From the NCBI GenBank assembly GCA_905372235.1, contig CAJPOF010000009.1:1-50586 (forward strand): a stretch of DNA of 50,586 nt. Reading direction: 5' to 3'. Of this stretch, positions 1 to 8,332 are shown in pieces. The notes under the pieces are model-generated. The model searched no databases and was not told where the DNA came from. It was given only the letters and a program-made list of their open reading frames with translations. This DNA is from an uncultured Treponema sp. Lineage in GTDB: Bacteria > Spirochaetota > Spirochaetia > Treponematales > Treponemataceae. The stretch's first letter is position 1. Every line of letters begins with the position of its first letter. A program made the position numbers and the translations under genes.

Positions 1-230
1 ATTATTTATAGAAATAAAATATTTCGGCGTTTTTAAGCCGCTTTTATAAAGGATTTTTAGATAATTTTTTTATGTAAAATCTCAAGTCTGATTTTGAAAT
101 TTTTAAGAAAACATGAAATCTCCCGTAAGATTTTTTAATTCGTTCTCATTTTTGTCCGTGAAATAAAAATAAATCGCATTTTTTATGAGCAAATGGATTT
201 TTGCGCTTCTTATGCTTCTTATATTGAACA

Positions 231-259
231 TTGCGAATAATTCCCGTTTCTGTTATTAT
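231..259 (+). promoter_or_regulatory. candidate promoter of rpe
   Basis: A TTGCGA box (231-236) and a TATTAT box (254-259) are separated by exactly 17 bases. The rpe ATG at 267 begins only 8 bases after the last base of the -10, so transcription would start at or next to the start codon. No Shine-Dalgarno-like sequence precedes the ATG. The remaining bases 1-230 are AT-rich and I see no gene in them. The boxes are seen; their use is inferred. Confidence 0.45.
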
Positions 260-266
260 TGACAGA

Positions 267-896
267 ATGAATAAGATATTGCTTTCCCCGTCTTTGCTTA
301 GTTCTGATTTTTCGGATCTGCGGAACGCTGTCCGCATTGTAGAGGGTAAGGGCGGTTCTGCGGTTCATATAGACGTGATGGACGGCCGTTTTGTTCCTGA
401 GATTTCATACGGGCAGCCGGTTTTGCGTTCGATAAGGTCTTTGACCAGCCTTCCGTTTGACGTGCATCTTATGGTGGAGCATCCCGAAGCCCAGGTGGAT
501 TCTTTTGCGGAAAGCGGTGCGGACTGGATAACGTTCCACCACGAAGCGTCCGTTCATTCTAACAGGCTTTCCGCTCATATCCGTTCTCTTGGGAAAAAAG
601 CCGGAATATCTATAGTTCCGTCTACTCCTGTTTCTGCGATTTACGAGATGCTTGAATATGTGGACATCGTTCTTGTGATGACGGTGAATCCCGGATTCGG
701 CGGACAGAGCCTTATTCCTTCGTGCGTAAGAAAAATCTCTGCTTTGAAAGAATTCAGGGAAAAAAACAATCTTGATTTTAAGATTTCCGTGGACGGCGGA
801 GTGAATTCTTTCAATATAAAGGATGTGGTTTCCGCAGGAGCGGACATAATTGTCTCCGGCTCGTCTTTTTTTAGCGGCGAACTGAGGTTGGAGTAG
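267..896 (+). CDS. rpe: ribulose-phosphate 3-epimerase
   Basis: Interconverts ribulose 5-phosphate and xylulose 5-phosphate in the cytoplasmic pentose phosphate pathway. The 209-residue product shows the family landmarks in order: LLSPSLLSSDF at the N-terminus, HIDVMDGRFVP (metal-binding His and catalytic Asp), VHLMVEHP, VLVMTVNPGFGGQ, and KISVDGGVN with the second catalytic Asp, then a phosphate-binding SGSSFF near the end. An ATG at 231 exists, but the family N-terminus and a promoter overlapping 231-259 favour 267. The protein stops soon after the last phosphate-binding loop, so the C-terminal helix is shorter than in most homologues of about 220 residues. The next gene follows with no gap. 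Confidence 0.93.
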   Translation: MNKILLSPSLLSSDFSDLRNAVRIVEGKGGSAVHIDVMDGRFVPEISYGQPVLRSIRSLTSLPFDVHLMVEHPEAQVDSFAESGADWITFHHEASVHSNRLSAHIRSLGKKAGISIVPSTPVSAIYEMLEYVDIVLVMTVNPGFGGQSLIPSCVRKISALKEFREKNNLDFKISVDGGVNSFNIKDVVSAGADIIVSGSSFFSGELRLE

Positions 897-902
897 GTGA
901 TT

Positions 903-1808
903 ATGAAGAAAGGTTTTTCGGTTTCTCTTGCGTTTCTTCTTGTGCTTGCGTTTTTTCCGTTCCGTGCGCATGGAGGCGAGAATGACGTTGCGTCTGCGGC
1001 GTTTTCTCAAGGCGCGGAAGCTTTCCGTTCCGGGGAATGGATGAGCGCTGTTTTCATGCTGCGCCGTGCGGTCGCCTATCCTGAAAACTACAACCAGGAG
1101 ACGTGGTATATGCTCATAACAGCGGAAATGTATGCGGGCGAGTACAGGTCTGCGTTTCAGGATGCGGAGACTTACCTTAAAAGTTTTCCCGACAGCATTT
1201 ACGAGTCCCATGTTATGTACCACAAAGGAAGGGCTTTGTTCTATCTTGGAGAATACGAGCGAGCCGTGCTTCTGCTCGGCGATTTTTGCCATCTGTACCC
1301 GGATCACGAGATGTATGCCGCAGCCCTTTTTTGGATTGCGGAATCTTTTTACGCCACGTACAACTACAAAGAAGCCGCACCCCTTTATTCAAGAATAGTG
1401 AACGAATTTCCCGACGATCCCAAGGCGGGAACGGCGCAATACAGGCTTGGCATGATAGCCCAAAGCGAAAGGGAGGAAAAACTTCTTTATCTTCTGAAGG
1501 AAACCGGAGAGGAATATCTTGCGGCAAAGGAAGAGTACGAAAGGCTTTTAAAGATTTCTGGTTCGGACGGAGCTGCGGACATAAGAAGACGCATAATGGA
1601 CCTTCAGATGAGGAACGCAGAACTTGAGAAAAAAATATCCGAGTTGGACGGCGAAAACTCAAGTTTGAAGGACGAACTTTCTGCGGCAGGGCGGAAAATT
1701 TCGGATTTTCAGAGCAGGAACGACGAGATTCTGAACGCACTGAAAATGAAGGCAAGGACGGCAGAGCAGTTTCTGCAAAAAAAAGAGGCTGAGGGGGAGC
1801 GAAAATGA
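903..1808 (+). CDS. exported TPR protein with C-terminal coiled coil
   Basis: A signal peptide covers residues 1 to about 24 (MKKGF, hydrophobic core, cleavage near AHG). It is followed by several TPR-like helical repeats (about residues 35-185), with pairs such as YHKGRALFYLGEYERAV and ALFWIAESFYATYNYKEAA. The last 110 residues are charged and heptad-like, a probable coiled coil. This resembles YbgF/CpoB-type periplasmic scaffolds in architecture, but I cannot assign it to that family. A GTG at 897 is in frame just upstream; the ATG at 903 gives the better signal peptide. Its stop overlaps the start of the next exported protein by four bases, so the two are probably co-translated. Function unknown. 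Confidence 0.72.
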   Translation: MKKGFSVSLAFLLVLAFFPFRAHGGENDVASAAFSQGAEAFRSGEWMSAVFMLRRAVAYPENYNQETWYMLITAEMYAGEYRSAFQDAETYLKSFPDSIYESHVMYHKGRALFYLGEYERAVLLLGDFCHLYPDHEMYAAALFWIAESFYATYNYKEAAPLYSRIVNEFPDDPKAGTAQYRLGMIAQSEREEKLLYLLKETGEEYLAAKEEYERLLKISGSDGAADIRRRIMDLQMRNAELEKKISELDGENSSLKDELSAAGRKISDFQSRNDEILNALKMKARTAEQFLQKKEAEGERK

Positions 1809-3166
1809 GGCTTAACGGAAAAACGTTTTTCTTTTTTATCTTTGCGCTTCTTTTTGCAAGTTCGTCTTTTTCCGCAGACAAAAAAAATGCCAAGACTAAA
1901 AAGCCTTCCAAGCCGAACAAGGTTAAGGTTGTCGCGGTTGTAAGCGACGAGGGGTCTTTTCAGGCGAAGGCGGTTGAAAACAGGGTGGGAAACGTAAAAC
2001 TCGTGCTTAGAGGCTCGTTGGGAAGTTTTCAGATATATGCAGTGGATTCTGATGAGACAGAAATTCCTGTTCTTTCGACGCTCGATGATTTTGTTTCTTC
2101 GTACTTTTCCGTTCTTGTCGGAAAAAAAGAATACAGAATGTACGAGAATAGCGGTGTCCTTGCAGGCACAAGAAAGACCGATTTAGGGACGCAGGTAGTC
2201 TACGTGGTTCCCGAAGCAGTGCGCCTTCTTGTGAAGTTCGAGGCGATGAAATCCGGTTTTTCGGACAACGAGGATATGATAAAAATCACGGCTGTCGTGA
2301 AAAACACCGGAAAAAAGGCGGCGGACTTTGCTCTGAAGAACGTGCTTGATACAACGCTTGGCGAGCAGCGTGGACCGCACTTTTCCACGGCGGAAGATTC
2401 GGCTATAAATTCTGAAATGCAGATAAGGAAGTTCGACAAAGTAAGATGGATGAACTCCGGGAATCAAAAAGTGAGTATGCAGGTGTTTTTTTCGGGCGGC
2501 GACATCTCCGTTCCTGAGGTTGTTTCCGTTGCGAACAAGGATTTTATTTCGCTTCCTTCGTGGATTCCGAACGCCATTCGCTCCAGGAGTTTTGATTCCG
2601 TCCTTTCGTACAACAATTCTGCAATCTGCATAAACTGGGAGAAAGTAAGGCTTATTCCCGACGGAGAGGCTTCGTTCATCTATTATATTGCGTTGACTAC
2701 GGACGGAAAAAAGATTAATGGAGAGGATTTTATAGCCTCCATCGAAAAGATACTTAAAGAAAACGGCGACATCCAAAAATATTCCGTGAAGGAATTCGAG
2801 GATGCGTATCAGAAGGCTTTGACGTACGCAGAACAAGGCGATTATGAGAACGCAATGACTATAGTCCTATGGCTTTGGGAAAAGCCCGAACACAGGAACG
2901 GAAGGCTTGAATCGCTTAAAAATTATATAGCAAAAATGCTGGACGCTTCACGTTCGGAAGATTTTGAAAAGAAGTTGGCTGAACTTAATGTGAATATGCC
3001 CTACACTGAAGGCGGAAAGGCTTCTAATGAAAAAATCGACTATGGCTATGTGCATGAGCTGATTCAGAAAATATATGCGCTTGAGTCGGGAAGCGATGTG
3101 GACAGGGCAGAGATAATGCGGCTTAATTCCGAACTCGATGCCGCTATGGATGATTTGAGAGACTGA
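1805..3166 (+). CDS. exported protein of unknown function
   Basis: A protein of 453 residues with a clear signal peptide (residues 1-23, ending SSSFSA) and then a Lys-rich mature N-terminus. The middle (about 45-310) looks like beta-rich extracytoplasmic domains, with segments such as KITAVVKNTGKKAADF that recall Ig-like or 'conserved repeat' sandwiches. The last 140 residues are helical and charged, with one possible TPR-like pair around EDAYQKALTYAEQGDYENAM. It overlaps the preceding TPR gene by four bases and is followed three bases later by another TPR protein, so the three probably act in one envelope complex. I do not recognise the family. Confidence 0.7.
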   Translation: MRLNGKTFFFFIFALLFASSSFSADKKNAKTKKPSKPNKVKVVAVVSDEGSFQAKAVENRVGNVKLVLRGSLGSFQIYAVDSDETEIPVLSTLDDFVSSYFSVLVGKKEYRMYENSGVLAGTRKTDLGTQVVYVVPEAVRLLVKFEAMKSGFSDNEDMIKITAVVKNTGKKAADFALKNVLDTTLGEQRGPHFSTAEDSAINSEMQIRKFDKVRWMNSGNQKVSMQVFFSGGDISVPEVVSVANKDFISLPSWIPNAIRSRSFDSVLSYNNSAICINWEKVRLIPDGEASFIYYIALTTDGKKINGEDFIASIEKILKENGDIQKYSVKEFEDAYQKALTYAEQGDYENAMTIVLWLWEKPEHRNGRLESLKNYIAKMLDASRSEDFEKKLAELNVNMPYTEGGKASNEKIDYGYVHELIQKIYALESGSDVDRAEIMRLNSELDAAMDDLRD

Positions 3167-3169
3167 CAG

Positions 3170-4291
3170 ATGGCAAAGGATGCGATAGGGATAGCCGAAT
3201 ATTTGATGAGGCGGCGGCAGTTCGACAAAGCCATAGACATACTTGAAGTGAGAGCCGCCTATTACGAGGGAAATCTTAGATATTTTGTTCTTCTTGGGAC
3301 GGCGTACCTTTACACGGGAGACACCGGCTCTGCTACGGTGAACTTCCAGAAGGCAAGGGGAATAAGCCTTACGGACATAAACCTTCTTTTGGGGCAGGCG
3401 GCAATTTTTCTTAGGCGAGGAGACACCGACAGGGCGATAAATTATTACATGGACATTCTGGATAAAGATCCATCTAACAAGACCGCATTCAAGGCAATGG
3501 AATTTATAAGGAGGCATGGAGATTTTGATACCATCTGCAAATGGAACGATTCTGGAAAACTGAAAATGTTCTATCCTCCGCTAGGTTTCAATCCGAATAG
3601 GGTGTGGGATTTTGTATTTCCGGTTCTTGCCTGCGCGTTGGGATTTTTTATTGTGTTCAAGGCGGTGAATTTTAAAGGAAGACCGCTTTTTCAGGCTGAG
3701 CGGCGAACTGACCTTTCGGCGTTTAACCTTTCGATTGACGAAAGATCTTCCGCTCAGGAGGCCGACCTTTCTTCCGGTGCGTACCGCTATATCCTTTCGG
3801 CAAAGGAAATAAATTCTTCATACGAAAAAGCCTTGAAATATTTTCAAGGATATTCTGACAATCTTTCTCAGATTGAGATAAATAGAATTCTGAACTCGAA
3901 CGCCTCTTTGGTCATAAAACGGAAGGCGAGGGCTTTGATGGGCTATCTTGAGTCCCCGTCGTTCGACACGATAAAGGATTCTCCTTCGTTCGAGGATGTG
4001 GAGGCGGAAAGTCCTCTTTATCTTGATTGCTGGGTGTCGTGGTCGGGACGCATTTCAAATGTTGTCCGCACGGAAACAAGCTTTGAGTGCGATTTTCTTG
4101 TAGGCTACGAGACGATGGAAAAACTTGAAGGAATCGTAAGGCTCAGGTTCGCTTTTCCGCCCGATGTGGTTCTTGATAAGCCTGTATCGGTGCTTGCAAA
4201 AATCTCTTCCGACGGCGGAAAACTTTTGCTTGAGGGAAAAAGCGTCTATCAGAGCGTGAATAGTCCCGTAATCTCAAAACAGGATTTTTGA
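3170..4291 (+). CDS. TPR protein with one membrane segment
   Basis: A 373-residue protein. TPR-like repeats occupy about residues 6-125 (FDKAIDILEVRAAYYEGN, YLYTGDTGSATVNFQKA, FLRRGDTDRAINYYMDIL). A hydrophobic segment follows at about 143-163 (WDFVFPVLACALGFFIVF). The C-terminal 200 residues are a soluble domain with a beta-rich end (about 285-360) reminiscent of an OB or barrel fold. There is no signal peptide, so the TPRs would be cytoplasmic and the C-terminal domain outside, or the reverse. Third gene of the rpe-linked group, ending immediately before a strong terminator. Function unknown. Confidence 0.7.
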   Translation: MAKDAIGIAEYLMRRRQFDKAIDILEVRAAYYEGNLRYFVLLGTAYLYTGDTGSATVNFQKARGISLTDINLLLGQAAIFLRRGDTDRAINYYMDILDKDPSNKTAFKAMEFIRRHGDFDTICKWNDSGKLKMFYPPLGFNPNRVWDFVFPVLACALGFFIVFKAVNFKGRPLFQAERRTDLSAFNLSIDERSSAQEADLSSGAYRYILSAKEINSSYEKALKYFQGYSDNLSQIEINRILNSNASLVIKRKARALMGYLESPSFDTIKDSPSFEDVEAESPLYLDCWVSWSGRISNVVRTETSFECDFLVGYETMEKLEGIVRLRFAFPPDVVLDKPVSVLAKISSDGGKLLLEGKSVYQSVNSPVISKQDF

Positions 4292-4318
4292 AAAACGCCC
4301 GCTTTTCGGCGTTTTTTT
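4291..4318 (+). terminator. intrinsic terminator after the TPR gene
   Basis: AAAAACGCC (4291-4299) pairs with GGCGTTTTT (from 4308), followed by a run of T. It closes the rpe-TPR group and separates it from recA. Confidence 0.85.
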
Positions 4319-4459
4319 CGAGCTTAAAAAATATTGGTAAAAAGGGGTGGGAGATAAAAAAATCGTCCTCTTTATATCAGTTTTTATAAAAAAATTACCA
4401 TAATTTGTAAGAGGGAATCAAAGAATTCTTTTTTACAAAATTTTTTGGAGGACAGTGTT

Positions 4460-5602
4460 ATGACTGACGCTTCTGTTGACAAGGCGGAAAAACTGAAGGC
4501 TCTTGAAGCCGCAAGGCTTCAGATTGAAAAGCAATACGGTCAAGGCTCGCTTATGAAGCTGGGGGATAAAAGGGACACGGCAGGGATAGAGGTTATTCCT
4601 TCCGGTTCCATCATGCTGGACGAGGCTTTGGGAATCGGCGGTTATCCGCGCGGTCGCATAATCGAGATGTACGGACCTGAAAGTTCCGGAAAGACGACGC
4701 TTGCCCTTCACGCCATAGCGGAATCTCAGAAACTTGGAGGCATAGCGGCGTTCATCGATGCCGAGCATGCGCTTGACCCTGTATATGCGAAAAATCTTGG
4801 CGTGAACACGGATGAGCTTTGGCTTTCCCAGCCGGACAGCGGCGAGCAGGCTCTTGAGATTACCGAGCAGCTTGTCCGCTCCGGTGCGGTGGACATAATC
4901 GTTGTGGATTCCGTGGCGGCGTTGACTCCGCAGAAGGAAATCGAGGGCGACATGGGAGATGCCCAAATGGGAATCCAAGCCCGCCTTATGAGCCAGGCTT
5001 TAAGGAAACTCACGGCGATAGTCGGAAAAAGCAACTGCATAATCATATTCATAAATCAGATTAGAATGAAAATCGGCGTCATGTTCGGAAACCCAGAGAC
5101 GACCACCGGCGGTCAGGCGTTGAAATTCTACACGTCTGTAAGGCTTGAGATACGCCGCATAGAATCCATAGAAGGAAAGGGCGACGAAGATGCTGTCGGA
5201 AACAGGGTAAGGGTGAAGGTTGTAAAGAACAAGGTCGCGCCCCCGTTCAGGCGTACGGAACTTGATATATATTTTGGAAAAGGAATATCAAGATGCGCAA
5301 GCATACTTGATTCTGCGGTAAAACACGGAATCATAGATAAGCGCGGGGCATGGTTCACCCAGGGTGATATAAAAGTCGGTCAGGGACACGAGAACGCCGT
5401 CCTCTTCCTTGAGCAGAATCCCGATTACACGACTAAAATTGAATCTCAGTTGAGGGAAATGCTTTTTCCGGGGCAGGTGATAAAGTCTAAGGACGGAAAA
5501 TCGCTTCCGGCTGATGCAAAAGCGAACAAAACTGCAGCCAAGGAAAAGGAAGGCTCAAAATCCGCCTCGGATAAAGATTCCGCTCAGGGAAAACTTCTTT
5601 AG
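4460..5602 (+). CDS. recA: recombinase RecA
   Basis: ATP-dependent strand-exchange protein for homologous recombination and DNA repair. The 380-residue product has the canonical order: Walker A GPESSGKTT (about residue 66), AFIDAEHALDP, the Walker B segment VDIIVVDSVAALTP, loop L1 around GDMGDAQMG, IFINQIRMKIGVMFGNPETTTGG including loop L2, and a charged, low-complexity Lys/Ala/Ser tail. The ATG at 4460 is chosen because GGAGG lies at 4447-4451. An upstream TTG at 4445 overlaps that site. The 140-base upstream gap contains an inverted repeat (see findings). Directly followed by folK with two bases between. Confidence 0.97.
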   Translation: MTDASVDKAEKLKALEAARLQIEKQYGQGSLMKLGDKRDTAGIEVIPSGSIMLDEALGIGGYPRGRIIEMYGPESSGKTTLALHAIAESQKLGGIAAFIDAEHALDPVYAKNLGVNTDELWLSQPDSGEQALEITEQLVRSGAVDIIVVDSVAALTPQKEIEGDMGDAQMGIQARLMSQALRKLTAIVGKSNCIIIFINQIRMKIGVMFGNPETTTGGQALKFYTSVRLEIRRIESIEGKGDEDAVGNRVRVKVVKNKVAPPFRRTELDIYFGKGISRCASILDSAVKHGIIDKRGAWFTQGDIKVGQGHENAVLFLEQNPDYTTKIESQLREMLFPGQVIKSKDGKSLPADAKANKTAAKEKEGSKSASDKDSAQGKLL

Positions 5603-5604
5603 CG

Positions 5605-6150
5605 ATGGATGTGCTTTTGGGGCTTGGCTCAAATTCGGATTTTGCGGGGCTTTCTCCTGTGGAACTGATAGCCGCAGGAGTTTCCTCGCTTTCCCGTCTT
5701 GTAAAGGACATGAAAATCTCTTCGCTTTACAGGACGCGCGCCATGTACGTCGAAGCTCAGGAAAGTTTTTTCAACGCCGTGATTTACGGAAAAGTTTCTT
5801 CCTCTCTTTCGCCTTTTTCGTTTCTTGAAAAAATACATAGAATAGAAGCCGAGTTTGGAAGGGACAGGGAAAAAGAAATTCGCTTTGGACCTAGAAGCCT
5901 TGATATAGACATCGAGGAATTCGGCGATATGAAAATTGATTCGGATAGCCTTACTCTTCCGCATCCAAGACTTCATGAGCGTGCGTTTGTTCTTGTTCCG
6001 GCTCTTGAGATTTTTTCTGAATCTGCCGATGAAAAAAAGAAGGAAAGGTTTGCTTCCTTATTGGGAAAACTTCCGGATCAGGGGGTCGAAAAATGCCCTG
6101 AAGAGATTCAGGTGCGGTTTCGAAATCTGATTCGCATTGAAACCCGATAA
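5605..6150 (+). CDS. folK: 2-amino-4-hydroxy-6-hydroxymethyldihydropteridine diphosphokinase
   Basis: Transfers pyrophosphate from ATP to 6-hydroxymethyl-dihydropterin in folate synthesis. The 181-residue protein begins LLGLGSNS, contains SSLYRTRAMY, then FLEKIHRIEAEFGRDRE, the signature GPRSLDIDIEEFG carrying the two Mg-binding Asp residues, and LTLPHPRLHERAFVLVPALEI. These are the HPPK hallmarks and the length is typical. The start lies two bases after the recA stop with no Shine-Dalgarno of its own, so translation is probably coupled to recA. No other folate gene is visible in the window. Confidence 0.93.
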   Translation: MDVLLGLGSNSDFAGLSPVELIAAGVSSLSRLVKDMKISSLYRTRAMYVEAQESFFNAVIYGKVSSSLSPFSFLEKIHRIEAEFGRDREKEIRFGPRSLDIDIEEFGDMKIDSDSLTLPHPRLHERAFVLVPALEIFSESADEKKKERFASLLGKLPDQGVEKCPEEIQVRFRNLIRIETR

Positions 6151-6180
6151 GGATTTCGACCTTGGAAAAGGCGGATTCAC

Positions 6181-7038
6181 ATGGAAACACAGGAAAAAAA
6201 CACGGCATCTTCTTTTACGGCGATAAGAGAAGCTGATGGCGACAAGCGAAAATTTTCTGCAGGGGAATTTGAAGGTCCCTTGGACTTGCTTTGGTATCTT
6301 ATTCATAAAAGCGAGATAAACATCTACGACATCCCTATTGCCGAAATCACTGAGCAGTATCTTGAGTATCTTGATTACGCTGTCCAAACAGACCTTGGAG
6401 ATTTGAGCGAATTCTACAGATGGGCGGCTATGCTTCTTTGCATGAAAAGCCGTATGCTCCTTCCGGTGGAGATTGATTATGAAGACGAGGAAATCGAAGA
6501 TCCAAGGCAGGAACTTGTCGATAAGCTTATCGAATATCAGAAATTCAAAAAACTTTCCGAGCTGATGGAAAAAAAAGAGGACGATTCCGAATGGACGTTC
6601 GAGCGTTCCAGAATCCAGCGTGTTCTTCCGTTCGAGGACAGGGAGTCGGACTGGGAGGAGGTCGACACCTGGGAGCTGCTTCTTCAGATGCAGAAAATGT
6701 TCAAAAGCATGATGAAGGAGTATTCCAACGACGCGATTTTGAATATGTACGAAGAAATCTCAGTGAACGAAAAAATCACTCTGATGAACGAACTTCTTGA
6801 AAAAGGCGGCGAATGTATGTTCTCGCAGTTAATAGTCAGGGAAGGAAACGAGATGGACGTGATATGCGCGTTCATGGCAATCCTTGAGGCTGTAAAGTTC
6901 AAACTTATCCGCATTCTTCAGAATAGGATTTTCGGAGACATAAAGCTCATAAAACGAGGGGACGCGGATATGTCGGACATGAAAATCACTGTCGATACGG
7001 TGGAAAGCTCTTCCGAAGAACAGCCAAATATTCTATAA
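6181..7038 (+). CDS. scpA: segregation and condensation protein A (kleisin)
   Basis: Kleisin subunit of the SMC-ScpAB condensin that compacts and segregates chromosomes. The 285-residue protein shows the ScpA N-terminal signature FEGPLDLLWYLIHKSEINIYDIPIA followed by ITEQYLEYLD and a helical SMC-binding region, an acidic central linker, and a C-terminal winged helix (about 200-255) with IVCAFMAILEAVK-like spacing before LIRILQNRIFGDIKL. It sits 30 bases after folK and 12 bases before scpB, the common scpAB order. Confidence 0.93.
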   Translation: METQEKNTASSFTAIREADGDKRKFSAGEFEGPLDLLWYLIHKSEINIYDIPIAEITEQYLEYLDYAVQTDLGDLSEFYRWAAMLLCMKSRMLLPVEIDYEDEEIEDPRQELVDKLIEYQKFKKLSELMEKKEDDSEWTFERSRIQRVLPFEDRESDWEEVDTWELLLQMQKMFKSMMKEYSNDAILNMYEEISVNEKITLMNELLEKGGECMFSQLIVREGNEMDVICAFMAILEAVKFKLIRILQNRIFGDIKLIKRGDADMSDMKITVDTVESSSEEQPNIL

Positions 7039-7050
7039 TCCGGTCTACAT

Positions 7051-7590
7051 ATGGAACTGGAAAACGAAACCGCACTTATTGAGACCGTGCTTTTTCTTGA
7101 AAGCGAACCTGTTACGGAAAAAAACATTTCAAACATAGCCCGCCTTTCCGAGGATGTGGTAAAAAAATGCATAGAAAATCTGAAGGAAAAATATCTTGCA
7201 AAAAGTTCAGGCTTTGAGCTCGCGATGATAACCGGCGGCTGGATTCTTGTTCCCAAGCAGGAATACTGGGATCTTCTTAGGGAAAGGTACGGCGAAAAAA
7301 ACGCAGGCCGCCTTTCAAAGTCCGCGCTTGAGACGCTTACAATAATCGCATACAGGCAGCCGATTACAAGGAGCGAAATTGAGCAGTTCAGGGGAGTGAG
7401 TGCGGACAGCATGATACGCCTTCTTTGCGAAAAAGAGCTTATAAAGGAAGTCGGACGAAAAGACGTTCCCGGAAAGCCTGTTCAGTTCGGGACTACAAAA
7501 GAATTCCTGAAATTCTTCAGGCTGAACTCAATAGCGGAATTGCCGCGACTTGACGAGGGCGAGGAGCAGAGGTTTGAACTTGCAAGATAA
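7051..7590 (+). CDS. scpB: segregation and condensation protein B
   Basis: Winged-helix partner of ScpA in the SMC condensin. The 179-residue protein contains LIETVLFLESEPVTEKNIS at the N-terminus and the strong family motif ALETLTIIAYRQPITRSEIEQFRGV in the second winged helix, then LLCEKELIKEVGRKDVPGKP and FGTTKEFLKFF. Length is typical. Its 3' end overlaps the start of the pseudouridine synthase gene, an arrangement seen in many bacteria (scpA-scpB-rluB). Confidence 0.94.
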   Translation: MELENETALIETVLFLESEPVTEKNISNIARLSEDVVKKCIENLKEKYLAKSSGFELAMITGGWILVPKQEYWDLLRERYGEKNAGRLSKSALETLTIIAYRQPITRSEIEQFRGVSADSMIRLLCEKELIKEVGRKDVPGKPVQFGTTKEFLKFFRLNSIAELPRLDEGEEQRFELAR

Positions 7591-8332
7591 CATAAAAGAC
7601 AAAAACGGCTCGGAAAGTATTAGGCTTCAGGTGTATCTTTCCCGCTCCGGAGTTGCAAGCCGCCGCTCTTCCGAAAAAATAATCCTTGACGGACGGGTAA
7701 AGGTTAACGGCAAGGTTGTAACGGAACTCGGAACGAAGGTTTTTCCTTCCGACGAGATTCTTCTTGACGATGAAAAACTTTCTATCGAAGAAAAGATGCG
7801 CTACGTGCTTTTGAACAAGCCTTCCGGATATGTCTGTTCGTTGAGTGACGAAAAGAACCGCCCTGTCGCTTCGGAGCTTCTTAAAGAAAAATACCCCGAA
7901 CGACTTTACAATGTCGGAAGACTTGATATGTTTTCCACCGGACTTATAATTTTTACGAACGACGGGGAATTCGCAAAAATTTTAAGCCATCCGTCAAGCG
8001 AACTTGAAAAAGAATATATAGTTGAAACAAGCGTAACTCTTCCGTGGGATCTTGCGGAATCCTTCGAGAAAGGCATAAGAATCGATGGCGTTTTTTACAG
8101 ATGCAAGGAAGCCCACGACGTGAACGCGCGGCGCATGAAAATCGTCCTTGTGGAAGGAAAAAATCGTGAAATCAGGAAGGTTTTTGCTTCCAGAGAAATA
8201 GGTATAAAACGCCTTGTCCGGGTGCGCATAGGAAACGTCCAGATAAACGGACTTAAACCGGGCGAATCCAGGGAACTTACTGAAAGCGAGATCCAAGGGC
8301 TTCTTAGGCTTTGCAAGAGGAATTTTTTATGA
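7574..8332 (+). CDS. rRNA pseudouridine synthase, RsuA/RluB/E/F type
   Basis: Isomerises a specific uridine to pseudouridine in rRNA. An N-terminal S4 RNA-binding domain (about 12-60: RLQVYLSRSGVASRRSSEK, VKVNGKVV) precedes the catalytic domain with VLLNKPSGYVCS, YNVGRLDMFSTGLIIFTNDG (catalytic Asp in GRLD) and EGKNREIRKVF near the end. The position after scpB suggests RluB (23S U2605), but RluB, RluE and RluF cannot be told apart by eye. No ATG is available: in-frame TTG codons at 7550, 7574 and 7580 are possible, and 7574 or 7580 sits behind a purine-rich GAGGAGCAGAGG stretch. The start is therefore uncertain. Stop and next start overlap as ATGA. Confidence 0.88.
   Translation: MNLQDNIKDKNGSESIRLQVYLSRSGVASRRSSEKIILDGRVKVNGKVVTELGTKVFPSDEILLDDEKLSIEEKMRYVLLNKPSGYVCSLSDEKNRPVASELLKEKYPERLYNVGRLDMFSTGLIIFTNDGEFAKILSHPSSELEKEYIVETSVTLPWDLAESFEKGIRIDGVFYRCKEAHDVNARRMKIVLVEGKNREIRKVFASREIGIKRLVRVRIGNVQINGLKPGESRELTESEIQGLLRLCKRNFL

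Noticed and set aside
405..1307. Long minus-strand open frame of 300 codons opposite rpe and the TPR gene
   Set aside because: It is antisense to two well-supported genes, Arg/His/Lys-rich, and has no recognisable motif; a shadow frame.
1213..1920. Minus-strand 235-codon frame
   Set aside because: Antisense to the exported TPR gene, with Pro/Ser/Phe-rich composition typical of a shadow of coding sequence.
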